DNA of 64,000 nt from JBEBVQ01 sp964527735 (lineage in GTDB: Bacteria > Bacteroidota > Bacteroidia > Chitinophagales > Chitinophagaceae), in NCBI GenBank assembly GCA_964527735.1, contig CAZGPG010000017.1, forward strand, positions 13,991 through 77,990, given 5' to 3'. The notes under the pieces are model-generated. The model was given only the letters and a program-made list of their open reading frames with translations, was not told the origin of the DNA and searched no databases. Positions within the stretch are counted from its first letter, which is position 1. The number at the start of each line of letters is the position of its first letter. This document shows positions 49,805-60,500 of this stretch, in pieces. Both the position numbers and the translations under genes were made by a program.

Positions 49805-52756
49805 ATGATCAGCTATAACCCGTCCAGAATCCTGTATCATAAGCTCCGGTATGGAGCAGTGGCACTTCTGTACCTGGTTTTTGCATCACCTGCAGCGGCC
49901 CAGACAGATACCCTCTTCTGGTTTGCCGCTCCGGAAGTGACACAGAATCCGAATAATTATGACCGCCCCATCATACTGCGTATCACCAGTTATGTTCAGG
50001 CTGCCACGGTAACGGTGACACAGCCTGCAGGTGGTGGTATGCCCGTTCAGACGCTGACGGTACCTGCGAACAGTACACAAAGCATAGATCTTACCAACTG
50101 GATTGATGTTATTGAAAATAAGCCGGCCAATACGGTGCTGAATTACGGGCTGAAGATCACATCTACTGCACCTGTCAGCATCTATTACGATATTGTAAGC
50201 GGCGGAGGTGCCGTCCGGCAGCTCAACCCGGAAGTTTTTGTACTGAAAGGAAAGAATGCACTGGGTACCGGTTTCTGGATACCGTCCCAGAATTTCATTG
50301 ATAACAGTACCAATCCGGTACACCAGCCTCCTCCTTTTTCGTCGTTTGATATTGTGGCCACGGAGGATAATACAACGGTGACGATCACGCCTTCTGCTAA
50401 TATTACAGGGCACGCAGCGGGCATACCGTTCAGTATCCTGCTCAACGAAGGGCAGACCTATTCCGCTACCGCTGCCACCAATGCAGCGGCCGGACATCTC
50501 CAGGGATCCCGTGTCGTATCGGATAAGCCGGTAGCGATAACGGTGAAGGACGATCTGCTGATAGGCCCTGTATACGGTACCTGCGGAGACCTGATAGGTG
50601 ATCAGATCATCCCGGCGGAACTGCTGGGTACGGAGTATATAGCAATGAACGGGCTGTTAAACGCTCCGGGCGACCAACTGTTTATTACCGCTACGAGAAA
50701 CGGTACTACGGTTTCGCAGGACGGGATCCTGATGGCAACGCTTAATGAAGGTCAGACGCACCGGCTGCCGGTAGGAGGGGCATCTACCTATATACAGGCA
50801 TCGGAACCTGTTTATGTGTGGCAACTGAGCGGTATAGCCTGTGAGTACGGTGGGGGGATATTACCTAATATTATCTGTACAGGTAGTTCATCTGTTTCCT
50901 ATATACGCACCAAGAACCTCGAGTTATATCTTAACCTGCTCGTCAAAAGTGGCAGCCAGGGTGATTTCCTGATCAACGGCGCTGCCGGTGTGGTTACGGC
51001 CGCCCAGTTTGCTCCCGTTCCCGGTACAGGGGGGCAATGGTATGCGGCACAGGTGTCACTGCCATTAGCCACTTATCCGCAGGGAAGTATTGTTTCTGTG
51101 GTGAACACTTCCGGCCTGTTCCATCTCGGGATATTGGAAGGTGGGCCTCCGGATGGCACCAGTTATGGATATTTCAGTGATTTCGGACAGCTCAGGGTGA
51201 CTGCCGCTGCCAGCTCGACATCTATTTGTACCGGCGAAACCATTGAGCTGCTTGCTGACACGGTGGTGTCTGCAACCTATGCCTGGCAAGGCCCTGCCGG
51301 ATTCAATAGTACCCTGCAAAATCCAACGGTTCCGGGTGCAGCACCTTCCAATTCGGGAAATTATATTTTGTCTATAAACGCAAACGGATGCAGCGCATCC
51401 GATACGATCACCGTTTCTGTATTTGATCGCCCCGTAGTATCGCTCGGAAATGATACGGCCCTTTGTGCCGATACGCTGATCCTGCAACCCGCCGATAGCT
51501 ATACAGATCCTTCTTATCGCTGGAGCACCGGCGCTACAGATTCTTTACTGCCTGTCACACAATCGGATATTTACTGGCTCGAAGTAACCCGGGATGGTTG
51601 TACCGGCAGCGATACGATACAGGTAACATTCAACCCGTTACTCCTGCCCGACCTCGGACCCGATATCGGTGTCTGTGACCACGATACGTCGGTTATCTTA
51701 CGGGCGCCTCAGCCTTCAGGTACCCGTTACCTGTGGAGCAACGGACTCTCGGATACGTTGATGGTGGTGAACCAGAGCGGTATCTACTGGGTTCAGGTGG
51801 AACTGAACGGTTGTACCGGCAGTGATACCATTGCTGTACGTGTCATTCCTGCTCCTGTTGTGGATATCGGTCCTGATACCGTTATCTGCGAGCAGTTCCC
51901 GCTGGAGATCGGTACGGCAGTGGCAGGTGCGCTCTATGCATGGAATACGGGCGCTACCACGCCGTTTATTAGCGTGGATACGACGGGTGAATACCACTTG
52001 GAAGTGAGCCTGGCCGGCTGCCTGGTGAGCGACACCGTACGGATCACGGCAATGCCGCCACCGGATATAGACCTCGGCTCCGACCGGGATATTTGTCCGG
52101 AGCAGACCATTCTGTTGGACGCCGCTTACGGAAGCAACAGTATTTATCTGTGGAGTACCGGTGATACTACCGCCGTATACGCGGCTACATCAGGTGGTAC
52201 CTATTGGGTATGGGTACAGTCGGAGTATCAATGTATCGGAAGCGATACGATCCTGCTGACCCACTATCCCAAACCTTCCATATCGCTGGGTGCGGATACA
52301 ACGGTATGTGAAGAGACACCTTTACGTCTGATCCCCTGGCAGATCAATGCGGACTCATTGCTGTGGTCGGACGGTAGCACGGGCAATAACCTTTCGGTGA
52401 TACATGGCGGGGAGTATATCGTTATGGGCATTAATAAATGCGGCAGTACCGCTGATACAATACAGGTGAAGAATATCTTCTGTGATATCCGGGTGCCGAA
52501 TGCGTTTACTCCGAATGGCGACGGTGTCAACGATGTATTCCGTGTGATCGGTAACACAGGCCGCCTGGAAGGTTTCGAGCTCAGCATCTTCAACCGTTGG
52601 GGTGAACGGATCTTCCATACAAAGGATAAACACCAGGGTTGGGACGGGAATCACAAGGGCAAAGCTTCAGCGTTGGGGACATATGTATATATGCTGGAGT
52701 ACAGTATCGCCGGACGGCCTTATCTGCAGAAAGGAAATTTTCACCTGATCCGGTAG
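49805..52756 (+). CDS. IgGFc-binding-like T9SS type B protein, cassette 2
   Basis: A 983-residue exported protein. Start at ATG 49805 (MISYNPSRILYHKLRYGAVA), signal peptide ending near VFASPAAAQ; a GTG at 49769 overlapping the previous stop is less likely. Residues about 25-470 fit the IgGFc-binding N-terminal domain: FWFAAPEVTQNPNNYDRPI, PVSIYYDIVSGGG, GKNALGTGFWIPSQNF, FDIVATEDNTTVTITPS, LNEGQTYSATAA, SRVVSDKPVAITVKDDLL. Four to five Ig-like repeats (about 480-880) and a type B gliding-motility CTD (VPNAFTPNGDGVNDVFRVIG, NRWGERIFHTKDKHQGWDG) follow and are close relatives of those in the 36524 and 61126 proteins. Thus only the N-terminal module differs. Real IgG binding should not be assumed from the family name. 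Confidence 0.85.
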   Translation: MISYNPSRILYHKLRYGAVALLYLVFASPAAAQTDTLFWFAAPEVTQNPNNYDRPIILRITSYVQAATVTVTQPAGGGMPVQTLTVPANSTQSIDLTNWIDVIENKPANTVLNYGLKITSTAPVSIYYDIVSGGGAVRQLNPEVFVLKGKNALGTGFWIPSQNFIDNSTNPVHQPPPFSSFDIVATEDNTTVTITPSANITGHAAGIPFSILLNEGQTYSATAATNAAAGHLQGSRVVSDKPVAITVKDDLLIGPVYGTCGDLIGDQIIPAELLGTEYIAMNGLLNAPGDQLFITATRNGTTVSQDGILMATLNEGQTHRLPVGGASTYIQASEPVYVWQLSGIACEYGGGILPNIICTGSSSVSYIRTKNLELYLNLLVKSGSQGDFLINGAAGVVTAAQFAPVPGTGGQWYAAQVSLPLATYPQGSIVSVVNTSGLFHLGILEGGPPDGTSYGYFSDFGQLRVTAAASSTSICTGETIELLADTVVSATYAWQGPAGFNSTLQNPTVPGAAPSNSGNYILSINANGCSASDTITVSVFDRPVVSLGNDTALCADTLILQPADSYTDPSYRWSTGATDSLLPVTQSDIYWLEVTRDGCTGSDTIQVTFNPLLLPDLGPDIGVCDHDTSVILRAPQPSGTRYLWSNGLSDTLMVVNQSGIYWVQVELNGCTGSDTIAVRVIPAPVVDIGPDTVICEQFPLEIGTAVAGALYAWNTGATTPFISVDTTGEYHLEVSLAGCLVSDTVRITAMPPPDIDLGSDRDICPEQTILLDAAYGSNSIYLWSTGDTTAVYAATSGGTYWVWVQSEYQCIGSDTILLTHYPKPSISLGADTTVCEETPLRLIPWQINADSLLWSDGSTGNNLSVIHGGEYIVMGINKCGSTADTIQVKNIFCDIRVPNAFTPNGDGVNDVFRVIGNTGRLEGFELSIFNRWGERIFHTKDKHQGWDGNHKGKASALGTYVYMLEYSIAGRPYLQKGNFHLIR

Positions 52757-52801
52757 GACGTACCTGCGATACGAACCGGAATAAAAACGACAATGACTAT
52801 T

Positions 52802-54739
52802 ATGAAAAGCATATTTACCTGGCTGTCTCTGACCTGCACAGCCTTGTTTGCTATTGTACACCTGAAAGCCCAGACGACGGAATGGGTATCTTTATCCACG
52901 CAAAGCGCGGGTCTCGACACCTCCCGTGCCTTCAACATCTTTGTGGCGGATATCAATAATGATCATTACCCGGATATGGTGACATTGCGTGGGAACTGGA
53001 TCGTAGGCAGAGCGAACGTGCTGAAGGTGTACATCAACGTCCCGGATACTGCCACTACGGAGCCGGGAGCCAGGATGTTCGTGGATATAACGGAAGAGTC
53101 GGGTGCGAATGCTATGCCTGATCCCGGGGATATAAGCAGGGGAGTGATCGTCGCGGCGCTCGCGGATGTGAATAATGACGGGAACATAGATATTGTGCGG
53201 GGTAACTATTACCATGATAAGCCTGATGCGGCACCCGATGACCGGTGTGAAGTACTGCTGGGAGATGGTAAAGGACATTTTTCTATCGTCCCCAACAACG
53301 GTCTGCACGAGCTGGGGGTGATCAATGCCACGGCATTCAGTTTCCTGGATTATGACAAGGACGGGAACATAGACCTGTTCATTGCGCGGTGGTTTGATAA
53401 CTATGCACAGAACTCGAACCTGTGGAGTCCAGGTATCCTGATGAAAGGAAACGGAGATGGTACGTTTACCGATGTATCCGCACAGGCCGGCATTACGATT
53501 CCGGAACCGATGTATGGATGCAGTGCGGTAGACTGGAATAACGACGGATGGCCGGATATAGCGACGGCTCCGTATTGCAGGACCGGCGGACAACTGTGGA
53601 AGAACAATGGCGACGGTACGTTTACAAATGTGGCGGGCCAGGCCGGATACAATGCCAAATACATGCAGGGATACGGAGGCCGGGATCTGTGTATGTGGAG
53701 CGCAGCGCCGGAAGATTTTGATAATGACGGGGATATGGATTTCTTCTTTAGCCTCGTACATGGAGGGATGCTGCCGCATGAAGGCCGGTCTGCGATAGCA
53801 GTGAACGGCGGAGCAGCAGACCAGTACCGGCTGAACATCACCCGTGACCTGATTACGCGTAAAAATCCACAGTCCTCCCATATGGGCGATTATGACGGAT
53901 CGTGGTTTGACCTGGACAATGACGGGTTGATAGACCTGGCGATGACACAGGGTACTTACGAAACGGTAAGGGACCGGGTGTATATATTCCGGCAACAGGC
54001 AGATCATACTTTTATGGACATTACGCAGGACCTTGGACTAATTATCACAGAAACCAATAATCCGCACCTGCTGGAAGCGCTGGATTATGACCTGGACGGG
54101 GACGACGATATCATAATATGCAAAACGGCATTACCGCGTGAAGTGCACCTGATAGATAATCGCATCGGTCAGGATAATAACTGGACAGGTATTCATTTGC
54201 GTGCGCCGCAGGGCGTGAATAAAAGCTGTATCGGAGCGAGGATCTATGTATGGAGCGGGGGCGTACAGCGTATGCGTGAGGTATATGCAGGCCGGGGCAA
54301 CAATGGTGGACAGCAGCCGTTTGCGTTGTTGTTCGGTTTGGGTAGTAAGACCTCGATTGATTCCATAACCGTAGCATGGCCGGATGCCGCAGGCAGCATG
54401 ACAACAGTACTTAACCCGCCTGTCAACCGTTACTTAGAGATAACGGGGAATGGTCTTGCAGTAGATGACTTCCGGAATGATGGAAAAGAAGTGGGATTAA
54501 AGCTGTACCCCAACCCGGCGAAAGATTTCATCCTGGTGCAGATGAGCAATAACGAACCCATAAAACGGGTAGACGTTTATGATATGACCGGGCGCAGGAT
54601 CAACAGAACGGAACCAACAGGGCCGTATCAACCTGTCGTTTATTGTGCATTAAACGGATTGAATCCCGGACAGTATATGATTTCGGTTATCACAAAGGAA
54701 GATGGCCGGTTTTCGCTGCCGTTTATAAAGCGATCATAA
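52802..54739 (+). CDS. VCBS/FG-GAP + ASPIC/UnbV T9SS type A protein, cassette 2
   Basis: A 645-residue exported protein, similar to the 39466 product along its whole length. ATG 52802 (MKSIFTWLSLTCTALFAIVH) or 52793 may be used. Ca-loop repeats are DINNDHYPDMVTLRGNW, DVNNDGNIDIVRGNYY, DYDKDGNIDLFIARW, DWNNDGWPDIATAP, DFDNDGDMDFFFS, DLDNDGLIDLAMT and DYDLDGDDDIIIC. The ASPIC/UnbV domain (GARIYVWSGGVQRMREVYAG) precedes the sorting domain (LYPNPAKDFILVQMSNN). It ends only 5 bp from the convergent TCS4 regulator, without a visible palindrome. Confidence 0.88.
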   Translation: MKSIFTWLSLTCTALFAIVHLKAQTTEWVSLSTQSAGLDTSRAFNIFVADINNDHYPDMVTLRGNWIVGRANVLKVYINVPDTATTEPGARMFVDITEESGANAMPDPGDISRGVIVAALADVNNDGNIDIVRGNYYHDKPDAAPDDRCEVLLGDGKGHFSIVPNNGLHELGVINATAFSFLDYDKDGNIDLFIARWFDNYAQNSNLWSPGILMKGNGDGTFTDVSAQAGITIPEPMYGCSAVDWNNDGWPDIATAPYCRTGGQLWKNNGDGTFTNVAGQAGYNAKYMQGYGGRDLCMWSAAPEDFDNDGDMDFFFSLVHGGMLPHEGRSAIAVNGGAADQYRLNITRDLITRKNPQSSHMGDYDGSWFDLDNDGLIDLAMTQGTYETVRDRVYIFRQQADHTFMDITQDLGLIITETNNPHLLEALDYDLDGDDDIIICKTALPREVHLIDNRIGQDNNWTGIHLRAPQGVNKSCIGARIYVWSGGVQRMREVYAGRGNNGGQQPFALLFGLGSKTSIDSITVAWPDAAGSMTTVLNPPVNRYLEITGNGLAVDDFRNDGKEVGLKLYPNPAKDFILVQMSNNEPIKRVDVYDMTGRRINRTEPTGPYQPVVYCALNGLNPGQYMISVITKEDGRFSLPFIKRS

Positions 54740-54744
54740 GCAAA

Positions 54745-55383
54745 TTAGTCCGTCAAACCCAGGCTCATAGCTTTTTTCGTTAACTCGGCCATGTTTTTCA
54801 CATCCATTTTCAGGAAGATGCTTTTCCGGTAGTTTTTTACCGTGTTGATGCTCAGGAAAAGGGTGGAAACGATCTCCCGGTTGGTATAGCCGTTGATGAC
54901 CAGCTTCAGGATTTCTTTTTCACGTACTGTCAGCGTTACCCTGGAAAAAATGGCACTTTTGGTCCTTTGTTTCAGGTGACCTATTTTTTCCCGGAGCGTC
55001 GGATCAATAAAAGGTGTTTCCTGATGGACAGATCCAATTGCTTCAATGATGGTATGTTCTCTGGCTGTCTTCAGCAAATATCCGGCTACGCCCAGGCGAA
55101 GCAGGTTGTTGGCATATACAATACTGTTAAAATTGGTCAGGATGATGATGCGCATATCCGGGTATCGCTTTGCCAGCATAGGGACAAGCTCATCGCCTGT
55201 TTTCCCCGGCAATTGTATGTCGAGTAGCAGGACGTCGGGTGTTTCCTTTTGAAGCCCTGCCAGCAACTCCTCCCCATCCATATAAGTACCCGTCACAATA
55301 ATATGATCGTAGTTGGAGAGCATATTGCTGATGCCTTGTATGATCATCGGATGATCATCCGTTATGGCGATCCTGGTTTTCAT
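54745..55383 (-). CDS. NarL/FixJ-type response regulator, TCS4
   Basis: A 212-residue receiver/LuxR-HTH regulator starting at ATG 55383 (MKTRIAITDDHPMIIQGISN). Acidic pair DD (9-10), phospho-acceptor Asp55 in VLLLDIQLPGKTGDE, Lys in GYLLKTA. The HTH reads LTVREKEILKLVINGYTNREIVSTLFLSINTVKNYRKSIFLKM. It overlaps the TCS4 kinase by 29 nt, as TCS2 does by 26 nt, and the 3' end abuts the cassette 2 VCBS gene with 5 bp between stops. It is most similar to the TCS2 regulator. Confidence 0.9.
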   Translation of the reverse strand: MKTRIAITDDHPMIIQGISNMLSNYDHIIVTGTYMDGEELLAGLQKETPDVLLLDIQLPGKTGDELVPMLAKRYPDMRIIILTNFNSIVYANNLLRLGVAGYLLKTAREHTIIEAIGSVHQETPFIDPTLREKIGHLKQRTKSAIFSRVTLTVREKEILKLVINGYTNREIVSTLFLSINTVKNYRKSIFLKMDVKNMAELTKKAMSLGLTD

Positions 55384-57376
55384 CGGATAAGATTGTTTTA
55401 AGGCGGCTGATGTCAAATGTAATGGAAACGCTGGTGCCGATGCCTTTTGTAGAGTCAATGGTTACATTTCCCTGCAGTAGTTTTACGCGCGACCAGATGT
55501 TTTGCAGGCCGATACCTTTTTGAGGCTGCTGGAGATTGAAGCCCATTCCGTTATCCTCGGCAATAACGATCAGCTCTTTTTCACTCCAGGTGACCGCGAT
55601 TGCGGCCTGCGTGGCCCGGGCGTGTTTCACAATATTCTGAACAAGTTCCTGGATAATGCGGTATAACATCAGCTCTATACTTTTATTGGGCAATTCCGGC
55701 AGGAGGTACTGTATGTGAACCTGTATCTGTAACTGTTGGCTGCTTACCTGTTCGCAGTACAAACGTATCGCTTCGGCAAAGCTGTACCGGGAAAGGATAT
55801 CCGGTATCAGGTTGTGCGCAGTATTCCTTATTTCTTCTGCCGTTTCATCCAGCATGCCCATAATCTGTTCCAGTTCATCTCTTCCGGAGAATGATTCATA
55901 ACGCTTTTGTATGGCTCCGAAATTCATGTTGATAGCGGCCAGCCTGCCGCCAATGCCGTCGTGCAGCTCCTGGCCGATACGTACGCGTTCTTTTTCTTCT
56001 CCTGTGATCATAGCTTTCAGCAAATTAACTTTTTGTTTATGGCGGAAGCTCCTGTAATAGCTGAATGCGAGCAGCGTCAGCAGCAGCCCGCTGCCTGAGA
56101 TGCCGTATATCCAGATGTTCTTTTGTTTGAGATAGTTTTGCTGTTCGCTGATGAGGAGTTGTTTCTGTACGAGTTCTTTGTCTTTTGCTGCAGTCCGGTA
56201 TTTTATTTCAAGCAGGCTGACCGCTTCAGTTTTTTGCCGGTTCAGCAGGCTGTCATTGAGCTGATATGCTTCCTGCTGATATTTGAGCGCCAGGTCACAA
56301 TTTTTTGTTTCCGTATACAGGGCAGCCAGTTGCTGATGACTGCGGAGCAGATACTCTGCTGAATTTGCTGTGGTGGCTTCCCGGCAGGCCGCCTCCAGGT
56401 ATGTTACGGCTTGCGTGTATTCTTTCTTCAGGAAATAGCTGGATCCCAATGTATATAGTATCCCGGTTCTGTAATACGGATTTACATAGTGTTTGAATGT
56501 AAGCGCTGTCTGCAGGTAAGGAATGGCCTTTCCCGGTTCTCCTTTGCTGATCAGTATTTCAGCGATGGTCTGGTAGGCGGTGTATTCGACCAGGGAAGGT
56601 CCATGGCGTTTGGCTAAGGGTAATGCCCGTTGTACATACGCCCACGCTTTTTCCGGGTGTTGTTTCCGGCACCATACTCTTGCCTTGTGGTTTAGCACGC
56701 TTGCCAGTTGCCTGGGGAGTTGAGCGACCTGGGCCAGTACTTCGGCTTTGTCAAGGTAGTATAATGCACGGTCGTATTCATTCAGATGCAACAGCGCATT
56801 ACCGATGTTATTGTATATGCGGATGAGATAGTTGGATGCCTGCTGATCATTGTACGCTTGTTTTTCTACTATTTCAGCCGCGTTAAAATAATATTCCGTT
56901 GCTTCCTTGTAATGCCCCTGATACATATACAGGTTGCCGATGTTGTTGAGTGTGCGTGCTCCGTGTATATTCCTGTTGCTGCTCGTAGTGAGCGGATAGT
57001 ATATGAGCGATTGCCGGAACCAATGCATGGCTTCGGGGTATCTGCCGAATTCGGTATACCCGATTGCGAGTGAGATAGATGCATAAAACATGCCTTCGGC
57101 ATGATTGCCGCGTACCGCCAGATCCAGGGCGTGCTGATATGCCCGGACAGCGCTGTCGAGATTATGCAGGCGTATGCTGCTTTCGCCTTGTTGGATCAAC
57201 TGGTATATAGAGTCGCTTGCATCCGCAGCTATATGGCGGGATGTGTCTTCCCGGGAAACAAACCGGGGGCCGGCCTGTATGGAGGTGCACGACAATAGAA
57301 AGCATATACCTGCTATAGCTGTATGCACAACTGTTTTTGATCTGCTTTTCCGGTATATAATTGTGCCGCTTTCCAT
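55355..57376 (-). CDS. TPR-containing sensor histidine kinase, TCS4
   Basis: A 673-residue sensor kinase with signal region VVHTAIAGICFLLSCTSIQA and TPR repeats at about residues 60-370 (for example NIGNLYMYQGHYKEATEYYFNAAEIV and TLGSSYFLKKEYTQAVTYLEAACREA). A membrane helix (IYGISGSGLLLTLLAFSYY) precedes the HisKA_3 motif RIGQELHDGIGGRLAAINMNFG. The HATPase has VQNIVKHA, AEDNGMGFN and GIGLQNIWSRV. I choose ATG 57376 (MESGTIIYRKSRSK); the upstream ATG at 57415 falls in the promoter TATTTTTG. It is divergent from cassette 3 across about 175 bp and most similar to the TCS2 kinase. Confidence 0.9.
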   Translation of the reverse strand: MESGTIIYRKSRSKTVVHTAIAGICFLLSCTSIQAGPRFVSREDTSRHIAADASDSIYQLIQQGESSIRLHNLDSAVRAYQHALDLAVRGNHAEGMFYASISLAIGYTEFGRYPEAMHWFRQSLIYYPLTTSSNRNIHGARTLNNIGNLYMYQGHYKEATEYYFNAAEIVEKQAYNDQQASNYLIRIYNNIGNALLHLNEYDRALYYLDKAEVLAQVAQLPRQLASVLNHKARVWCRKQHPEKAWAYVQRALPLAKRHGPSLVEYTAYQTIAEILISKGEPGKAIPYLQTALTFKHYVNPYYRTGILYTLGSSYFLKKEYTQAVTYLEAACREATTANSAEYLLRSHQQLAALYTETKNCDLALKYQQEAYQLNDSLLNRQKTEAVSLLEIKYRTAAKDKELVQKQLLISEQQNYLKQKNIWIYGISGSGLLLTLLAFSYYRSFRHKQKVNLLKAMITGEEKERVRIGQELHDGIGGRLAAINMNFGAIQKRYESFSGRDELEQIMGMLDETAEEIRNTAHNLIPDILSRYSFAEAIRLYCEQVSSQQLQIQVHIQYLLPELPNKSIELMLYRIIQELVQNIVKHARATQAAIAVTWSEKELIVIAEDNGMGFNLQQPQKGIGLQNIWSRVKLLQGNVTIDSTKGIGTSVSITFDISRLKTILSDENQDRHNG

Positions 57377-57412
57377 TGTATCCGGCGTCTGGGTGTTTCG
57401 TGTCTGAAAATA

Positions 57413-57420
57413 CAAAAATA
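57413..57420 (-). promoter_or_regulatory. -7 promoter element for the TCS4 kinase
   Basis: TATTTTTG on the minus strand matches TAnnTTTG about 36 nt before the ATG at 57376. Confidence 0.5.
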
Positions 57421-57496
57421 CAGGCCGGGATACACCAAACGAATAAAGAAAAATAATATGGCCCTATGGGGCCGAATGATGTAGCATTGTAGAAAA

Positions 57497-57504
57497 TACT
57501 TTTG
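57497..57504 (+). promoter_or_regulatory. -7 promoter element for cassette 3
   Basis: TACTTTTG is an exact TAnnTTTG match about 46 nt before the ATG at 57551, and is identical to the cassette 1 element at 32874-32881. It shares a divergent region with TCS4. Confidence 0.55.
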
Positions 57505-57550
57505 TGTTCATGGATAACTCCTGATTTGTCACAATTAAAATCCCGTATAA

Positions 57551-60500
57551 ATGAAAAATAAATTACTCGTATTATTTGCATGTTTACTGACACTTATGAT
57601 AGCATCTGCAACTGCGCAGGTTACTGATTCCAGCGCCTGGTGGGCGCATATGACCGGGACGGTCACTCACGGTGTTACGCTCGGCGTTTATGGAACTCAG
57701 GGAACGCCCCATCCCAATAACACGTCTGGTACAAGAGCCGGCGGTGGCGGAAATATTATAGACAAAGACGGCAATTTATGGCTCTTTGGCGGACGTGGTG
57801 TGGATGAAGCGAACGCCGGAAACAGGGGTATGAATGATCTTTGGAAATATGATATTACCAATAACCAGTGGACCTGGATAGGAGGCGCAAAAAATGCCTT
57901 TACGCCTGGGCCTCCCTATGGTGTGTATGGCACACGGGGTGTACCCGGTGCAGCAAATTGGCCAGGCGGCAGGGGGTTTATCACTCCGGTTATGGATACC
58001 GCAGGTGATTTTTGGGTATTCGGAGGAGTTTTTGGATATGGAGAAAATACTGTTGAAGGTTCACTAAACGACCTCTGGAAATATGATATGACTTCCGGCC
58101 ATTGGACATGGATGCACGGACCGAAACTGGTAAACCAGTTTGGTTCGTATGGTACCCTGGGGCAGCAATCCCCGTCTAATGTCCCCGGCGCCCGGGCGCA
58201 ATATATGGCCTGGATGGATAAGGAAAATAATATATGGTTGTTCGGGGGCAATGGATATGGCGAGTCTGGTGCAGCAGGTCCCTTGTCTGATCTCTGGAAA
58301 TACAGCATAAAGGATACTGCATGGACCTGGGTGGCCGGGGCTAAAACAATCAACCAGACGGGCAGCTATACAGGCACGGTATATCCCGGCGCCCGGCACT
58401 CCTTGACCGGTTGGGCAGATGCCGCCGGTAAAATCTGGTTGTTTGGCGGCACGAATGCGTTAGGCCATCGCTTTAGTGATCTGTGGAAATTTGATCCGGT
58501 AACCAATCAATGGTCCTTTGTAAAAGGTGATCAAACGTTTAGCCAGTTTGGGGTATACGGTACAAGGGGGGTGCCCAATATTGCCAATAAGCCCGGAGGA
58601 AGATATGTGATGGTGGGCTGGACAGATGTGCATGGTCATTTCTGGATGTACGGAGGTTATGGATACGCAGCATCGGGAGCGATAAACTATCTGAATGATA
58701 TATGGCGTTATAATCCTGCTGATAATATATGGACCTGGATGAAAGGGTCGAATACAGCCCAGGTCGCCTTGGGAGCTGTAGCTGGTGTAAAAACAGTCGC
58801 TGACCCCGGTAACACTCCCGGATATAAACAAGTAACTACCAGTTGGGTGGACGCATCAGGTAATTTCTGGCTATATGGCGGTGCTAACGACAACGGATAC
58901 AATAATTCTCTTTGGCGTCTGGCACCGGAAGGCCTGCCGCAGCCGGGTAATTTCCTGGTGTCAAAAACAAATGTCTGTAAAACCGAGACCGGTGTAGTCT
59001 ACCGCATCAATAAGGTGGCGGGCGCTACTTCCTACGAGTGGACGTACACTCCGGCCACAGGTGTGACGATCACGGGTTCGGATACATCCGTAACCCTTGA
59101 TTTTTCTGCCAGCGCAGGCAACGGTACGCTCAGCGTAGTGGCTAAAAACGCGGGTAGTACATCACCACCGCGGGATTTGGCCATAACAGTAAATGATCTG
59201 CCTGTAGTATCTGCGATCACGGGCACGACGAGCGTGTGCGTGAACGGCACGACGACATTGTCGAATACGGCATCGGGCGGAACCTGGCTGACTGCAAGTG
59301 CTTCCATAGCTACCGTAAGCAATGGCGTTGTAACGGGTGTGTCTGCGGGTACTACGGATATCAGTTACCGTATGATCAATGCGAGCAACTGCACGACGAC
59401 GGTGTCAGTTCCTGTTACGGTGAATGCTTTGCCGGTAGTGCCGGCGATTACTGGCACGACAAGTGTGTGTGTGAATGGCACAACAACATTGGCGAATACA
59501 GCATCTGGCGGTACGTGGCTGACTGCAAGCGCCTCCATAGCTACCGTAAACAATGGCGTTGTAACGGGTATATCTGCGGGCACTACGGATATCAGTTATC
59601 GTGTGATCAATGCGGGAAACTGCACGACGACGGTGTCGGTTCCTGTTACGGTGAATGCTTTGCCGGTAGTTCCAGCGATCACAGGTACGGCGAGCGTGTG
59701 CGTGAACGGCACAACAACATTGTCGAATACAGCATCTGGCGGTACGTGGCTGACTGCAAGCGCTTCCATAGCTACCGTAACCAATGGTGTTGTAACGGGT
59801 GTGTCTGCGGGTACTACGAGTATCAGCTACCGCGTGATCAACGCGAGCAATTGCACGACGACCGTTTCTGTTCCGTTTACGGTGAATGCGCTGCCCCCGA
59901 TATCCGTTACACCTTCGGGCGCCCGGTCCATTTGCCAGGGAGATAGTCTTTTGATAACGGCAACATCCGGATCCGGTGTGCAATATGAGTGGAGGCGTGG
60001 CGTTACGCAGGTTGGTGGGAATAGTGCCACTTACTACGCTTCTGTGGCGGGAGATTACCGGGTAACGGTATCGAATGGTGTCTGTGCGGCAACTTCTGAT
60101 CTTGTCAGCTTGTCTGTGCATGCTTTACCTGTGGCTACAGTCACGGCGTCTGGTCCTGTGGATATCTGTGAGGATGATAGTGTAATCCTGACGGCTGCCA
60201 GTGTGAGTGGCGTAGACTATCAGTGGAAAGATGGCACCACGAATGTGGGTATGAATATGAATACATATACCGCCGGTGCTACAGGTTCATATAAGGTCGT
60301 TGTTACCAATAATTCGACAGGTTGTTCGGACAGCACGGCCCCAATGGATGTATTTGTATATAGCCGTCCGGTTGTATTGCTGGAACCTGGTGATACATCT
60401 TTTTGTAACGGCGGTTTGGTATTGTTGGAGGTAGTGAGTCCGGATACGGGTCTGACGTATCGCTGGAAGAATAGCAGCACGACGATCTCGTTGGCAACTG

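Noticed and set aside
59200..59892. Possible CRISPR or other non-coding array because of regular repeats
   Set aside because: The period is 231 bp, in frame with the gene, and each unit encodes an Ig-like domain; there are no short repeats with unique spacers.
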